Source: Azospirillum oleiclasticum (GTDB lineage Bacteria; Pseudomonadota; Alphaproteobacteria; Azospirillales; Azospirillaceae). From it: a stretch of DNA of 64,000 nt. The stretch lies in NCBI RefSeq assembly GCF_013423485.1, contig NZ_JABFFR010000003.1, positions 248,001-312,000 of the forward strand, read 5' to 3'. The notes beneath the pieces were generated by a model. That model saw nothing but the letters and a program-made list of their open reading frames with translations. It had not been told where the DNA came from and did not search any database. The translations under genes were made by a program, and so were the position numbers. Below, piece by piece: positions 43,454-53,290 of this stretch; the first letter of the stretch is position 1; every line of letters begins with the position of its first letter.

Positions 43454-43831
43454 TCACCCGCGCGCCACCCGCTCCATCGCCGCCAGCATCTCCGTCGGGC
43501 TGACCGGCTTGCGCAGCACCTCAAGCGGCATCCAGTCGGCTCCGGTCAGGTCGTCCTCGCCGGGGAGGAAGGCGACGAAGCCGGTCATCACCACGATGGG
43601 CAGCGTGGGGCGGCGGCGGCGCAATTCGCGGATCAGGCTGCGGCCGTCCATCCGCGGCATGCGCAGGTCGGTGACCACGAGGTCCGCGGGGTCACGGTCG
43701 AAACGCTCCAGCGCGGCAATCCCATCGCCGGCGACGCTGACACGGAAGCCGCAATCGATCAGATAATCCTCGATCGCCAGCGCGGCCAGCGCCTCGTCCT
43801 CCACCACCAGAACGTGCCGCGCCTCAGCCAT
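43454..43831 (-). CDS. Single-domain response regulator, partner of ethylene-receptor-like kinase
   Basis: A 125-residue receiver protein: HVLVVEDEALAALAIEDYLIDCGF, phosphoacceptor Asp in LVVTDLRMPRMDGRSL, VMTGF and VLRKPVSP. No output domain. The gene overlaps the upstream histidine kinase (43824-45398) by 8 bp and has GGAGGGAGGGC before it, so the two are one transcription and probably one signalling unit. Output must go through a protein elsewhere. Confidence 0.9.
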   Translation of the reverse strand: MAEARHVLVVEDEALAALAIEDYLIDCGFRVSVAGDGIAALERFDRDPADLVVTDLRMPRMDGRSLIRELRRRRPTLPIVVMTGFVAFLPGEDDLTGADWMPLEVLRKPVSPTEMLAAMERVARG

Positions 43832-45398
43832 GCGACCGCCCTCCCTCCTCCGACGACGGCTGGGTCGCCGGCAGGGTGATGAGGATGCGGGTGCCACGCA
43901 GGCCGTCGCCGTGCTCCACCGTCTCCGCCTCGATCCGTCCCTGCATGGCGGTGATGATGCCGTAGCCGATGGACAACCCCAGCCCGGTGCCCGCGCCGAC
44001 CTCCTTGGTGGTGAAGAAGGGGTCGAAGATCCGCGGCAGCACATGGGCGGGTATGCCGCCGCCGTTGTCGGTGACGGCGATGCGGATGTTGCGACCGGCG
44101 GGATCCGCCTCCACCGCGATTCGGATCAGCCCCGCGGCCGGCACCCCGCCGGCCCGCCGCTCCTTGATGGCGTCGCGGGCGTTGGCGAGCAGGTTGACGA
44201 TCACCTGCTCGAACTGGAGCCGGTGGCCGTTCACGGCGCAACCGTCGCCGTCACCGGTCACCTCGACCGTGATGTCCTCGAGCTGGTACTGGTGGCGCAC
44301 CATCTCGACCGCGAAGGCCACCCCTTCCGCCGGGTCGAACAGCGCGCCGCCGGCGCTGTCGCGCCGGCTGAAGCTGCGGATGTGGTCGATGATCCGGCCC
44401 ATCCGCTCGGTCTGATCGGCGACGATGGTCAGCACCTTGGTCAACCGTTCGGGGTCCAGCTCGTTCCGGCGCAGGCGCGACAGCGAATTCTCCGCCCACA
44501 TGCGGATGACGTTGAGCGGCTGGCTCATCTCGTGCGCCATGCCGGCCGCCAGCGTGCCGAGCGTCGCCAGCTTGGAGGTCTGGATCAGCTCCTCCTGGAG
44601 GCGACGGCGCTCGGTGATGTCGCGCGCGCTGCCGAGAATCTGCACGACCCGCCCGCCGCCGTCGAACACCGGCACCAGCACGACGTGCCAGATGCGCTGG
44701 CCCACCGGCAGCTCCATCGCGTCCTCGAAATCGACCGGCCGGCCCTGCTCGATGCAGGCGGCGAATTGGCGCGTGGCTGTCGCAGCGGTCGCCGCCGGCA
44801 GCGCTTCCGCCACCGTCCGCCCGCAGAGCGACGCCGGGTCCAGTCCGGTCGACCGGGCATGGGCCGGGTTGACCGCGTCGAAGGCGAACTGGCCATCCGG
44901 CCGCACGGTCACGATGAACAGCGCCTCCGCCAGATTGTTGAAGAAGCCGGAATAACGTTCCTCCGCCTGGCGACGCACGGTGATCTCGTGCTGGAGCGCC
45001 ACATTGGCCTCGGCGAGCTGCCGCGGGCTCGGCAGCGCCAGTGCCTTGGGCATCAGGACCCACAACGCCACCGCGGTGAGCATCGAGACCAGCGCCGTGG
45101 CGACCTTGATCAGCGCCTCCAGCCCGTAATCGGGGGTCCACAGCGTCCAGATGCTGGCGAAATGGGTGGTGCCGCAGGCCAGGATGAAGGCGGCGAACAG
45201 CCAGAACACCCAGGAGAACGCCACGTCCCGCCGCCGGTGGACGAAATAGACCAGCGCCAGGGGAATCGAATAATAGGACAGCCCGATCAGCGCGTCGGAG
45301 GAGACGTGGAGTGCCAGCAGCTCCGGCTGCCACGCCAGACAGATGCCATGAGGGATGAAGGCGCTCCGGTCGAAGAGCGCCGCAAAGCCACCGAGCAT
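43824..45398 (-). CDS. Ethylene-receptor-like PAS histidine kinase
   Basis: A 524-residue membrane kinase. The first ~110 residues are three helices that match the ethylene-binding domain of plant ETR1 and cyanobacterial relatives: SSDALIGLSYYSIPLALVYFV and FAAFILACGTTHFASIWTLW. Asp35, Tyr42, Cys75 and His79 (the Cu-binding Cys/His pair) are conserved. Then a PAS domain (~150-265), HisKA with phosphoacceptor His in GMAHEMSQPLN, and HATPase with [33 protein letters not shown] 45398 is used; GTG 45446 is possible. Ethylene would be the ligand; that is inferred from the domain. Confidence 0.88.
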   Translation of the reverse strand: MLGGFAALFDRSAFIPHGICLAWQPELLALHVSSDALIGLSYYSIPLALVYFVHRRRDVAFSWVFWLFAAFILACGTTHFASIWTLWTPDYGLEALIKVATALVSMLTAVALWVLMPKALALPSPRQLAEANVALQHEITVRRQAEERYSGFFNNLAEALFIVTVRPDGQFAFDAVNPAHARSTGLDPASLCGRTVAEALPAATAATATRQFAACIEQGRPVDFEDAMELPVGQRIWHVVLVPVFDGGGRVVQILGSARDITERRRLQEELIQTSKLATLGTLAAGMAHEMSQPLNVIRMWAENSLSRLRRNELDPERLTKVLTIVADQTERMGRIIDHIRSFSRRDSAGGALFDPAEGVAFAVEMVRHQYQLEDITVEVTGDGDGCAVNGHRLQFEQVIVNLLANARDAIKERRAGGVPAAGLIRIAVEADPAGRNIRIAVTDNGGGIPAHVLPRIFDPFFTTKEVGAGTGLGLSIGYGIITAMQGRIEAETVEHGDGLRGTRILITLPATQPSSEEGGRSHG

Positions 45399-45572
45399 GT
45401 CGTCCCACCCGCCCCGATTGCCGGACCCGTCCGGACCATGCCGCACACGCGTGCGTGTGCGACCACAATCAAGTATCCGGCGGCGTCCGTCAATCCCGAC
45501 CAGCGGCCGACCCGCAGGCGCGATTGACGGGCGAACTGTGGAATACTCTTGGATGTCGGGTTGGATACTTGC

Positions 45573-47180
<1,608 letters not shown>

Positions 47181-47659
47181 GCGCGTACCAGTTCCTCTCA
47201 AAGCGCGCGCGTGGGAAGTGGAGCGCGCGGAAGGACCTTATGTAGCAGGCGCATCCAGCGGCTTGAAGGGGAAAAACGGACGGCGGCGCCCATCCTAGCC
47301 ACAAGACATCAACAGCACAGATTGCAGTACACTCGGCACGTTCCATGCGGCTGCTCGGCTAAAAAATACTCTCTTTTTGGCCACGTCTCATGCATAGGAT
47401 GAAAGAAAGGATTTTCATCGGAGAAAAAATAAATCTTTTTAGAAATTATTATAATTCATTTATTTAAATGATTTAAATGTATCGCTGGATAAATCAGAAT
47501 GACTGAATTCCCTTGGTCATAATCATTATGATTACATCAGATAACATGAATTGTGAAGATCTTTGCCCATTTCCATACCGGTTCTGCAACATAAAGTGCC
47601 CATTGACATCGATCGCAAGATGCGGTGACTATTAAAATTTAGAATGGGGAGAAACGAAC
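47181..47659. other. AT-rich intergenic region, 479 bp
   Basis: From about 47390 base composition falls sharply to AT-rich. It contains ATTTAAAT-type palindromes near 47460-47475, the perfect dyad TCATAAT-C-ATTATGA at 47517-47531, and TTGACA at 47603-47608 as a possible -35 of the following genes. No gene is seen. The first ~110 bp (47181-47290) are the prfC upstream region and GC-normal. Confidence 0.5.
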
Positions 47660-48052
47660 ATGGCTTTTGAAGTTCATTACGGAAGTGCTTCAGGCGTCAG
47701 CTTGCCGATACGTGCGTCGTTGGAGTCGACCGCATTTTTTTCAAATATAACATTCGGAAATCCCGGGAGCATGCTCACTACAACTTTTACTATAAAAGGA
47801 GAAGGGATATTTGACCTGACCGTCTTTCTTATCTCAGGAAATGATCGGGTTGAATTTGAGCTTCAAGGAGTCGGATCTGACGATAAACTTATTATGATGG
47901 CTTTGACAAATTCCGAGTTCATTGCATCGACGTTTCACAAGGCTCCACATACAAAAATCCGATGCACAGCGCGTTGCATTTCAACTGGCCAGTCGGCGCA
48001 GGGCTGTGTGACCTGCACTCAAGGACCGTTGACAATTCAGGTGTGTTGCTGA
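47660..48052 (+). CDS. Hypothetical small Cys-rich-tailed protein (AT-rich cassette)
   Basis: A 130-residue protein of no family I recognise, with GGGGAGAAACGAAC before the ATG. The body is beta-rich (MAFEVHYGSASGVSLPIRASLE, TTFTIKGEGIFDLTVFLISGNDRVEFELQG). The last ~30 residues hold six cysteines (KIRCTARC...QGCVTC...QVCC). No signal peptide. Codon use is AT-rich and unlike the neighbours, a sign of transfer. Its TGA overlaps the ATG of the next gene (TGATG), so they are coupled. The pair could be a toxin or an effector with a membrane partner; that is a guess. Confidence 0.7.
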   Translation: MAFEVHYGSASGVSLPIRASLESTAFFSNITFGNPGSMLTTTFTIKGEGIFDLTVFLISGNDRVEFELQGVGSDDKLIMMALTNSEFIASTFHKAPHTKIRCTARCISTGQSAQGCVTCTQGPLTIQVCC

Positions 48053-48582
48053 TGCTAAGTGATCGCGTAATCCGCGTTGACGTGCGTGATCTTGACGATC
48101 TGCCAGTTGGCGGGGCGAAGGTCCTCTTCTCTCTGGATGGCGAGCCGTTCTCGGAAGTCGTCACGGGGATTGAACCCATCACCTGCCAGATCAGCAGTCA
48201 GGCCTGCAAAGTCGGAATATCGGTGTCATACAAGGATTACACGGAAGGGGTGCTGTTGTCCCAGGACGCCAATCGACATGTATTTTCTATCCCAATACAC
48301 CAGAGAGACAACAACATGACGCAAACCGCCGAGCGTTGGGCAGTTATTGTGGGGTGCATATTTGTCGCTATTGCTATTTTCCTTGGATTTTATTTTGATA
48401 ATCAGTCAAGTCTTCAGAATAGGATAATTATATCCGTTCTCTCGATAGGGCTCGCCAGTTTTGGGTCAACAATCATCGGAGTTCTGAAGGTTGAAATGAA
48501 GCTTGGACAGAGACTCGCAGTTACAGCGGCCGGCGCTTTGGCGATCTTCGTGCTATTGTTCTTTTTTGGACCGGGAGAATAG
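48052..48582 (+). CDS. Hypothetical membrane protein of the AT-rich cassette
   Basis: A 176-residue protein with a soluble N-terminal half (residues 1-~85: MLSDRVIRVDVRDLDDLPVGGAKVLFSLDGEPFSEVV, an Ig-like beta pattern) and two or three C-terminal membrane helices (WAVIVGCIFVAIAIFLGFYF, IIISVLSIGLASFGSTIIGVL, AVTAAGALAIFVLLFFFG). Coupled to the preceding gene. Unknown function; the arrangement (soluble domain first, then helices) suggests the beta domain faces the cytoplasm. Confidence 0.7.
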   Translation: MLSDRVIRVDVRDLDDLPVGGAKVLFSLDGEPFSEVVTGIEPITCQISSQACKVGISVSYKDYTEGVLLSQDANRHVFSIPIHQRDNNMTQTAERWAVIVGCIFVAIAIFLGFYFDNQSSLQNRIIISVLSIGLASFGSTIIGVLKVEMKLGQRLAVTAAGALAIFVLLFFFGPGE

Positions 48583-48647
48583 GAAAGCGGCTCAGCCACA
48601 ATGACGGAAATCTTATGGATGCTGACAGAACACTCGTCGTCCATTCG

Positions 48648-48687
48648 GCCCAGCGATCCTAGTACCGAGGTGCTAGGATCGCTGGGC
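48648..48687. terminator. Perfect 15-bp hairpin between the AT-rich cassette and asd
   Basis: GCCCAGCGATCCTAG and CTAGGATCGCTGGGC form a perfect 15-bp stem around a 10-base loop, placed between the convergent cassette and asd (9 bp from the asd stop). No T-tract on either side. It may terminate both transcripts, or mark the end of the acquired segment. Confidence 0.5.
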
Positions 48688-48695
48688 GGTCAAAC

Positions 48696-49727
48696 CTAAA
48701 GATCCAGTTCGGCGATCTGCACGGCGTTCAGCGCTGCGCCCTTCAGGAGCTGGTCACCGCACACGAACAGGTCCAGCCCGTGGTCGCCGAACACCGGGTT
48801 GTTGCGCACGCGCCCGACCTCCACGTCGAACTGCCCGGTGGCGGTCAGCGGCATGGGGTAGACGGCGTTGGCGGTGTCGTCCACCAGCTTGACGCCGGCC
48901 GCGTCAGCCAGCACGCGGCGCGCCGCCTCCGCCGTCACCGGTTCGATGGTCTCGATGGTGATCGCCTCGGAGTGCGCCCGGTAGGTGGGGATGCGCACGG
49001 CCGTGCAGCTCACCGGCAGGTCGGGCAGGCCCAGGATCTTCCGCGTCTCCCAGGTGACCTTCATCTCCTCCTTCGTGTAGCCGTTCTCCTGGAAGGCGTC
49101 GATGTGGGGGATCAGGTTGAAGGGGATGGGGTGATGGAAGACGCTGTTGGTGACCGGCCGACCCTCCAGCCGGTTGCGGGTCTGCTCCTCCAGCTCCGCC
49201 ATGCCCTCGGCCCCGGCACCGCTGGTCGCCTGGTAGGTCGAGACGATCACCCGCTTCAGCCCGAAGGCGCGGTGCAGCGGACCGAGCGCCACCACGGCGA
49301 TGGCGGTGGTGCAGTTGGGGTTGGCGATCAGGCGGCCCCCACCCCCATTGGAGACGTCGAAGGCGGCGGCGTTGATCTCCGGCACGATCAGCGGGATGTC
49401 GGCGTCGTAGCGGAAGGCGGAGGAGTTGTCGATCACCAGCGGCCCGGCGGCGGCGATGGCCGGCGCGTGCGCCTTGGCGAAGTCGCCGGACACGGCGAGC
49501 AGGACGACGTCGCAGTCCTTCACCCGGTCGACCGAGAATTCCTGCAGCGCGATGGCTCCGTAGGGCGTCTCCATCACCTTGCCGGCGCTGCGGCCCGACG
49601 CCAGAAGACGCAGCTCGCTCACCGGGAAGCTGCGGCGATGGAGGACCTCGACCATCTCGCGGCCGACGGCGCCGGTGGCGCCGACAACGGCAACGCGGCG
49701 GGGGGCGGGATTGTTGGCATTGCTCAT
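48696..49727 (-). CDS. asd: Aspartate-semialdehyde dehydrogenase
   Basis: A 343-residue enzyme that reduces aspartyl phosphate to aspartate semialdehyde, the branch point to Lys, Thr, Met and Ile. NADP site [15 protein letters not shown]; catalytic Cys in [41 protein letters not shown]; His/Arg near the end. Start [11 protein letters not shown] after GGAG. It has its own leader with a Thr-rich peptide and attenuator-like stems, so it is likely controlled by charged tRNA-Thr. Confidence 0.96.
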   Translation of the reverse strand: MSNANNPAPRRVAVVGATGAVGREMVEVLHRRSFPVSELRLLASGRSAGKVMETPYGAIALQEFSVDRVKDCDVVLLAVSGDFAKAHAPAIAAAGPLVIDNSSAFRYDADIPLIVPEINAAAFDVSNGGGGRLIANPNCTTAIAVVALGPLHRAFGLKRVIVSTYQATSGAGAEGMAELEEQTRNRLEGRPVTNSVFHHPIPFNLIPHIDAFQENGYTKEEMKVTWETRKILGLPDLPVSCTAVRIPTYRAHSEAITIETIEPVTAEAARRVLADAAGVKLVDDTANAVYPMPLTATGQFDVEVGRVRNNPVFGDHGLDLFVCGDQLLKGAALNAVQIAELDL

Positions 49728-49791
49728 GACTGTTGCTCCGTCCTGCTGTTCCGGGGCGCTGCACGGTGCGGAAGCGGAGCCCAGATATGGC

Positions 49792-49822
49792 GAAGGCCCC
49801 GTCCGTCTCCGGCGGGGCCTTC
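49792..49822 (-). terminator. Attenuator hairpin upstream of asd
   Basis: GAAGGCCCCG and CGGGGCCTTC (read on either strand) form a 10-bp stem with an 11-base loop, 24 bp after the leader peptide stop. Its 5' arm (49823-49811) can instead pair with GGCGGGCCTTCC inside the leader peptide gene (49875-49864), so the two structures exclude each other. There is no U-tract, a weakness. Confidence 0.55.
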
Positions 49823-49845
49823 CTCGTGGGGTTGTCGTCGCCGCT

Positions 49846-49929
49846 TCAGCGCACGTCACACCGGGAAGGCCCGCCGAAGCGAGTCTTTTTGGTGGTGGTC
49901 GTGGTGATGGTGGCGATCGACGGGTTCAT
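49846..49929 (-). CDS. Threonine-rich leader peptide of asd
   Basis: A 27-codon ORF starting [16 protein letters not shown]. Seven of 27 codons are Thr and two are Ile; five Thr codons are consecutive (ACC, ACG, ACC, ACC, ACC). This is the makeup of a thr operon leader such as E. coli ThrL. It lies 118 bp before asd and is followed by the attenuator stem. A possible promoter is TTTACA (49960-49965) and TATCGA (49937-49942), 17 bp apart, which would start transcription at or next to the ATG; the leader could then be leaderless. The peptide itself has no expected function. Confidence 0.72.
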   Translation of the reverse strand: MNPSIATITTTTTKKTRFGGPSRCDVR

Positions 49930-50095
49930 GGGCGGTTCGATACGCCAAGTGCCGGGGCTTGTAAAGGGGCCTTTGTGCGACTTCCGGTCCCGCCGGGTCG
50001 TGGCGCGGCTGTGCCCCTAGTGCGGAATGGCAACGGTTTCCGGGGATTGTCCAGAGACCGTTGACTTGGCTGCGTGCTTTCCGCATTGCTGACGT

Positions 50096-52399
50096 ATGAC
50101 CGCGCCCGCCTCCCGCCAGGTCCGCCGCCGCGCGGATCGCCAAGCCCGGAAAATCCTGAAACCGGTCCTGCTGTCCGGCCTGCTCGGGCTGGCCGTGGTG
50201 TGCTCGGCCGTGCTGGTGCGGCACGCGTCGGCGCAGGCCCCGGCGGCGAACACGCAGAACCAGGAACCGGTGCTGCTGGTCGCGGACAGCGTGACCTTCG
50301 ACGAGGAGACCGGGATCGTCACGGCGACCGGCAACGTCGAGCTCTCGCAGGGCCCCCGCACGGTGCGGGCGGACACCATCACCTACAACCAGAAGACCAA
50401 GGTCGTCACAGCGTCCGGCAACATCCGGCTGGTCGAGCCGACGGGCGAAATCCTGTTCGCCGATTACGCCGAGCTGACCGACGACATGGCCGAGGCGTTC
50501 GTCACCAACCTCCGCATGCTGATGACCGACAACAGTCGCATGGCGGGTACGGAGGGCGAGCGGCGCGGCGGCCGGATGACCCGCGTGAACCGCGCGGTCT
50601 ACAGCCCCTGCGATCTGTGCAAGGATGACCCGAGCCGGGCGCCGCTGTGGCAGATCCGCGCCGTGCGCGTGGTGCACGACAACGAGGCGAAGGAGGTCCG
50701 CTACCGCGACGCGGTGCTGGAGCTGTTCGGCCTTCCCGTCGCCTACACCCCCTACCTGTCGCATCCCGACCCGACGGTGGAACGTCGCACAGGCATGCTG
50801 GCCCCCGTCTACGGCCGAACGTCCGACCTGGGCATGTTCCTGCGCACCTACACCTACATCGACATCGCCCCTGAACAGGACGCCACCATCGAAGTGACCA
50901 AGTTCGGGAGCGAGAGTCTGCTGCTGGGCGGCGAGTACCGGCGCCGATTCGAAAAAGGCAATCTGATACTCAGCGGCAGCATCACCCGTGGCGACCTGAC
51001 CGACGCGGCCGGCGACTTCAAGCGCAAGGACTGGCGCGGCCACATCGCCGGCAAAGGCCTGTTCGAGATCGACGACACCTGGCGCTGGGGTTTCGAGGGA
51101 CAGCGGGCGAGCGAGTACACCTATCTGAGGCGCTACTTCGACTACCGCGACAAGGACATCCTGACAAGCAAGGCCTTCGTCGAGGGGTTCCGCGGCCGCA
51201 ACTACGCGGCGGTCACCGCCTACAGCTTCCAGGACCTGCGCTACAACAACACCACGCAGGAGCCGCTGGTCCTGCCGGAAGGCGTGTACAGCGCCTACGG
51301 CGAGCCGGGCGGCGTGTTCGGCGGGCGCTGGTCGATCGACGCCGGTGTGCTGTCCATCCTCCGGCCCGACGGCCCCAGTTCGCGCCGGTTCTCGGTCGCC
51401 CCCGGCTGGCGCCGCGAGATGGTGTCCGACCTCGGTTTCATCACCACGCTGAACACCAGCGTGCTGATGGCCGGCTACCAGACCAACGACTACGACCGGC
51501 CGGACATCGCGGGATCGACGCGGGAAGCGAACAACCGCTTCCGCTTCTTCCCCTCGGCCGACATCACCGTCCGCTACCCCTTCGTCCGCTACGGCGAGTC
51601 GTCGTCCCAGCTCATCGAGCCGATCGGCCAGTTCCGCGTGGCACCCCAGGTGTCCAACAACCTGGAAGTCCCGAACGAGGACAGCCTGGACGTGGAGTTC
51701 GACGAGACCAACCTGTTCATGCCCAGCCGTTACACCGGCATCGACCGGCTGGAAGGCGGGATGCGCGCGACCTACGGCGTCCACGCCGCCACCTGGTTCA
51801 ACTCCGGCCCACGCGCCAGCGTGTTCCTCGGCCAGAGCTACCGGATCACCGAAAGCACAGACTACGCCTACGGCTCGGGCCTGGAGAACAAACAGTCGGA
51901 CTATGTGGGTCGGGTGGAGCTGGTTCCGGGCTCCTGGTTCGACGCGAACTACTCCTTCCGCCTGGATCAGAGCACGCTGGAGCCGCGCCGGCACGCTCTG
52001 ACCGCATCGACCGGCTATGGTGGCCTGCGAGTCTTCACGAACTACACCTACCTCGACCAGTTCAGCGATCCCTACACCCGCTCCCAGTCGGAAATCGAGC
52101 AGGCGACCTTCGGCGCGTCGCTGCGGCTCGGCCAGTTCTGGTCGGCGTCGGCCGCCCATGTGCAGGCCTACACCCCCGATCCGGGCCCCCGCGTCAGCCT
52201 CGGCGTCCTGACCTATCAGGACGAGTGCTTCACCTTCGACACCGTGCTGCGCCGCGATTTCACCGACACGCCCGGCGAAAGCGGCTCCGGGACGACGGTA
52301 TATTTCCGGCTGGTGTTCAAGAACATCGGCGAGTTCAAGTCGCCGACGCTGTCGGGCGGGCTCTTCGGCGGGCGCACCGATCAGACGACCACACCGTAA
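50096..52399 (+). CDS. lptD: LPS-assembly protein LptD
   Basis: A 767-residue outer-membrane protein. A signal anchor (ILKPVLLSGLLGLAVVCSAVLVRHASAQ) with an RR-rich start is followed by an OstA/LptA-like jellyroll (residues ~60-160: VLLVADSVTFDEETGIVTATGNVELSQG) and then the C-terminal barrel (FGLPVAYTPYLSHPDP, RRTGMLAPVYG, and alternating strands to VYFRLVFKNIGEF). It puts LPS on the cell surface with LptE. Cysteines CDLC and one near DECF may make the disulphides LptD needs. The usual alphaproteobacterial followers surA, pdxA, rsmA are absent here. Confidence 0.95.
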   Translation: MTAPASRQVRRRADRQARKILKPVLLSGLLGLAVVCSAVLVRHASAQAPAANTQNQEPVLLVADSVTFDEETGIVTATGNVELSQGPRTVRADTITYNQKTKVVTASGNIRLVEPTGEILFADYAELTDDMAEAFVTNLRMLMTDNSRMAGTEGERRGGRMTRVNRAVYSPCDLCKDDPSRAPLWQIRAVRVVHDNEAKEVRYRDAVLELFGLPVAYTPYLSHPDPTVERRTGMLAPVYGRTSDLGMFLRTYTYIDIAPEQDATIEVTKFGSESLLLGGEYRRRFEKGNLILSGSITRGDLTDAAGDFKRKDWRGHIAGKGLFEIDDTWRWGFEGQRASEYTYLRRYFDYRDKDILTSKAFVEGFRGRNYAAVTAYSFQDLRYNNTTQEPLVLPEGVYSAYGEPGGVFGGRWSIDAGVLSILRPDGPSSRRFSVAPGWRREMVSDLGFITTLNTSVLMAGYQTNDYDRPDIAGSTREANNRFRFFPSADITVRYPFVRYGESSSQLIEPIGQFRVAPQVSNNLEVPNEDSLDVEFDETNLFMPSRYTGIDRLEGGMRATYGVHAATWFNSGPRASVFLGQSYRITESTDYAYGSGLENKQSDYVGRVELVPGSWFDANYSFRLDQSTLEPRRHALTASTGYGGLRVFTNYTYLDQFSDPYTRSQSEIEQATFGASLRLGQFWSASAAHVQAYTPDPGPRVSLGVLTYQDECFTFDTVLRRDFTDTPGESGSGTTVYFRLVFKNIGEFKSPTLSGGLFGGRTDQTTTP

Positions 52400-52514
52400 A
52401 CCGACGACCGCGCCGCTGTGCGGGGTTGCATCACGGCGTCGTAGCCGCTAGCCATTGGGGCCACCCGCGGCGCCGCTGCGCCGTGCCCGCCGACCGCACC
52501 GCCGACGACACCGC

Positions 52515-53240
52515 ATGGCCCTTGGACGATACGACTACGAACGCCGATACCGGCGCCGGATGTGGACACAGATCCTCAAGGTGGGCGTCGTTGTCGCCTT
52601 CGTCCTGGCTGTGGCCCTGTTCTCGTACCAGATGGGCATCGAGCAGTTGAAGGGACGCGACGCCTCCCTGCGCGATGAGGTCAACACCTTGTCGCGCCAG
52701 AGGACCGAGTTGGAGCTGCTGGCCAGCCAGATGCAGCACGCCGCCCGGACGGCGGAGGCGAAGCTGGCGGAGGCGGAGGCGCGGCTGCAGCGCGACGTGC
52801 CGACCGGCGACCGCGCGCGGCTGCTCCAGCTCGTGACCGACCGGCTGAAGGGGGGAATGGACGCGAACCGTCTGGGCTTCGTGATCCAGAACGCACAGGC
52901 GCAGCGCAACTGCCAGCAGCCGGAGAACAAGCGGTTCGTCATCGCCACGCCACTGATGAAGTCCGGCGTGCGCGGAGTCGGCTTCGCCAACGGCACCATC
53001 ACCGTGACCGGCGAAGGTGTGTCGGCCCGCGATGGCCAGGGCAACCCGGAGAGCTGGTTCGATCCGGGTCAGCCCGTGACCATCAGGATCATCGCGATCG
53101 GCGGCAAGGAAAACGTCGTGACCGGTCCCCTGCCGCTGCACAAGTCGGTGGTGATCGACAACAACGAGTACCGCTTCACCTTCGCGGCCGGCTCACGCTC
53201 CTTCGTCGATGTGACCTCCGACCGCTGCCCGTTCCCCTGA
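52515..53240 (+). CDS. Membrane-anchored coiled-coil protein of unknown function
   Basis: A 241-residue protein. An N-terminal helix (MWTQILKVGVVVAFVLAVALFSYQMG) anchors it; residues ~45-95 are a coiled coil (LRDEVNTLSRQRTELELLASQMQHAARTAEAKLAEAEARLQRD). The C-terminal half is a beta-rich domain (IATPLMKSGVRGVGFANGTITVTGEG, NNEYRFTFAAGSRSFVDVTSDRCPFP). I do not know this family. It follows lptD by 115 bp on the same strand; a link to envelope assembly is only a guess. Confidence 0.8.
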   Translation: MALGRYDYERRYRRRMWTQILKVGVVVAFVLAVALFSYQMGIEQLKGRDASLRDEVNTLSRQRTELELLASQMQHAARTAEAKLAEAEARLQRDVPTGDRARLLQLVTDRLKGGMDANRLGFVIQNAQAQRNCQQPENKRFVIATPLMKSGVRGVGFANGTITVTGEGVSARDGQGNPESWFDPGQPVTIRIIAIGGKENVVTGPLPLHKSVVIDNNEYRFTFAAGSRSFVDVTSDRCPFP

Positions 53241-53253
53241 CTGGCAAGGGTTG

Positions 53254-53285
53254 GGGTGGCCGGTCCCTTCGGGCACCGGCCACCC
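53254..53285. terminator. Bidirectional hairpin
   Basis: GGGTGGCCGGT and ACCGGCCACCC make a perfect 11-bp stem around CCCTTCGGGC, which can itself pair further. It is between convergent genes, 13 bp after one stop and 5 bp before the other, so it likely ends both mRNAs. No T-tract. Confidence 0.6.
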
Positions 53286-53290
53286 GCGCG

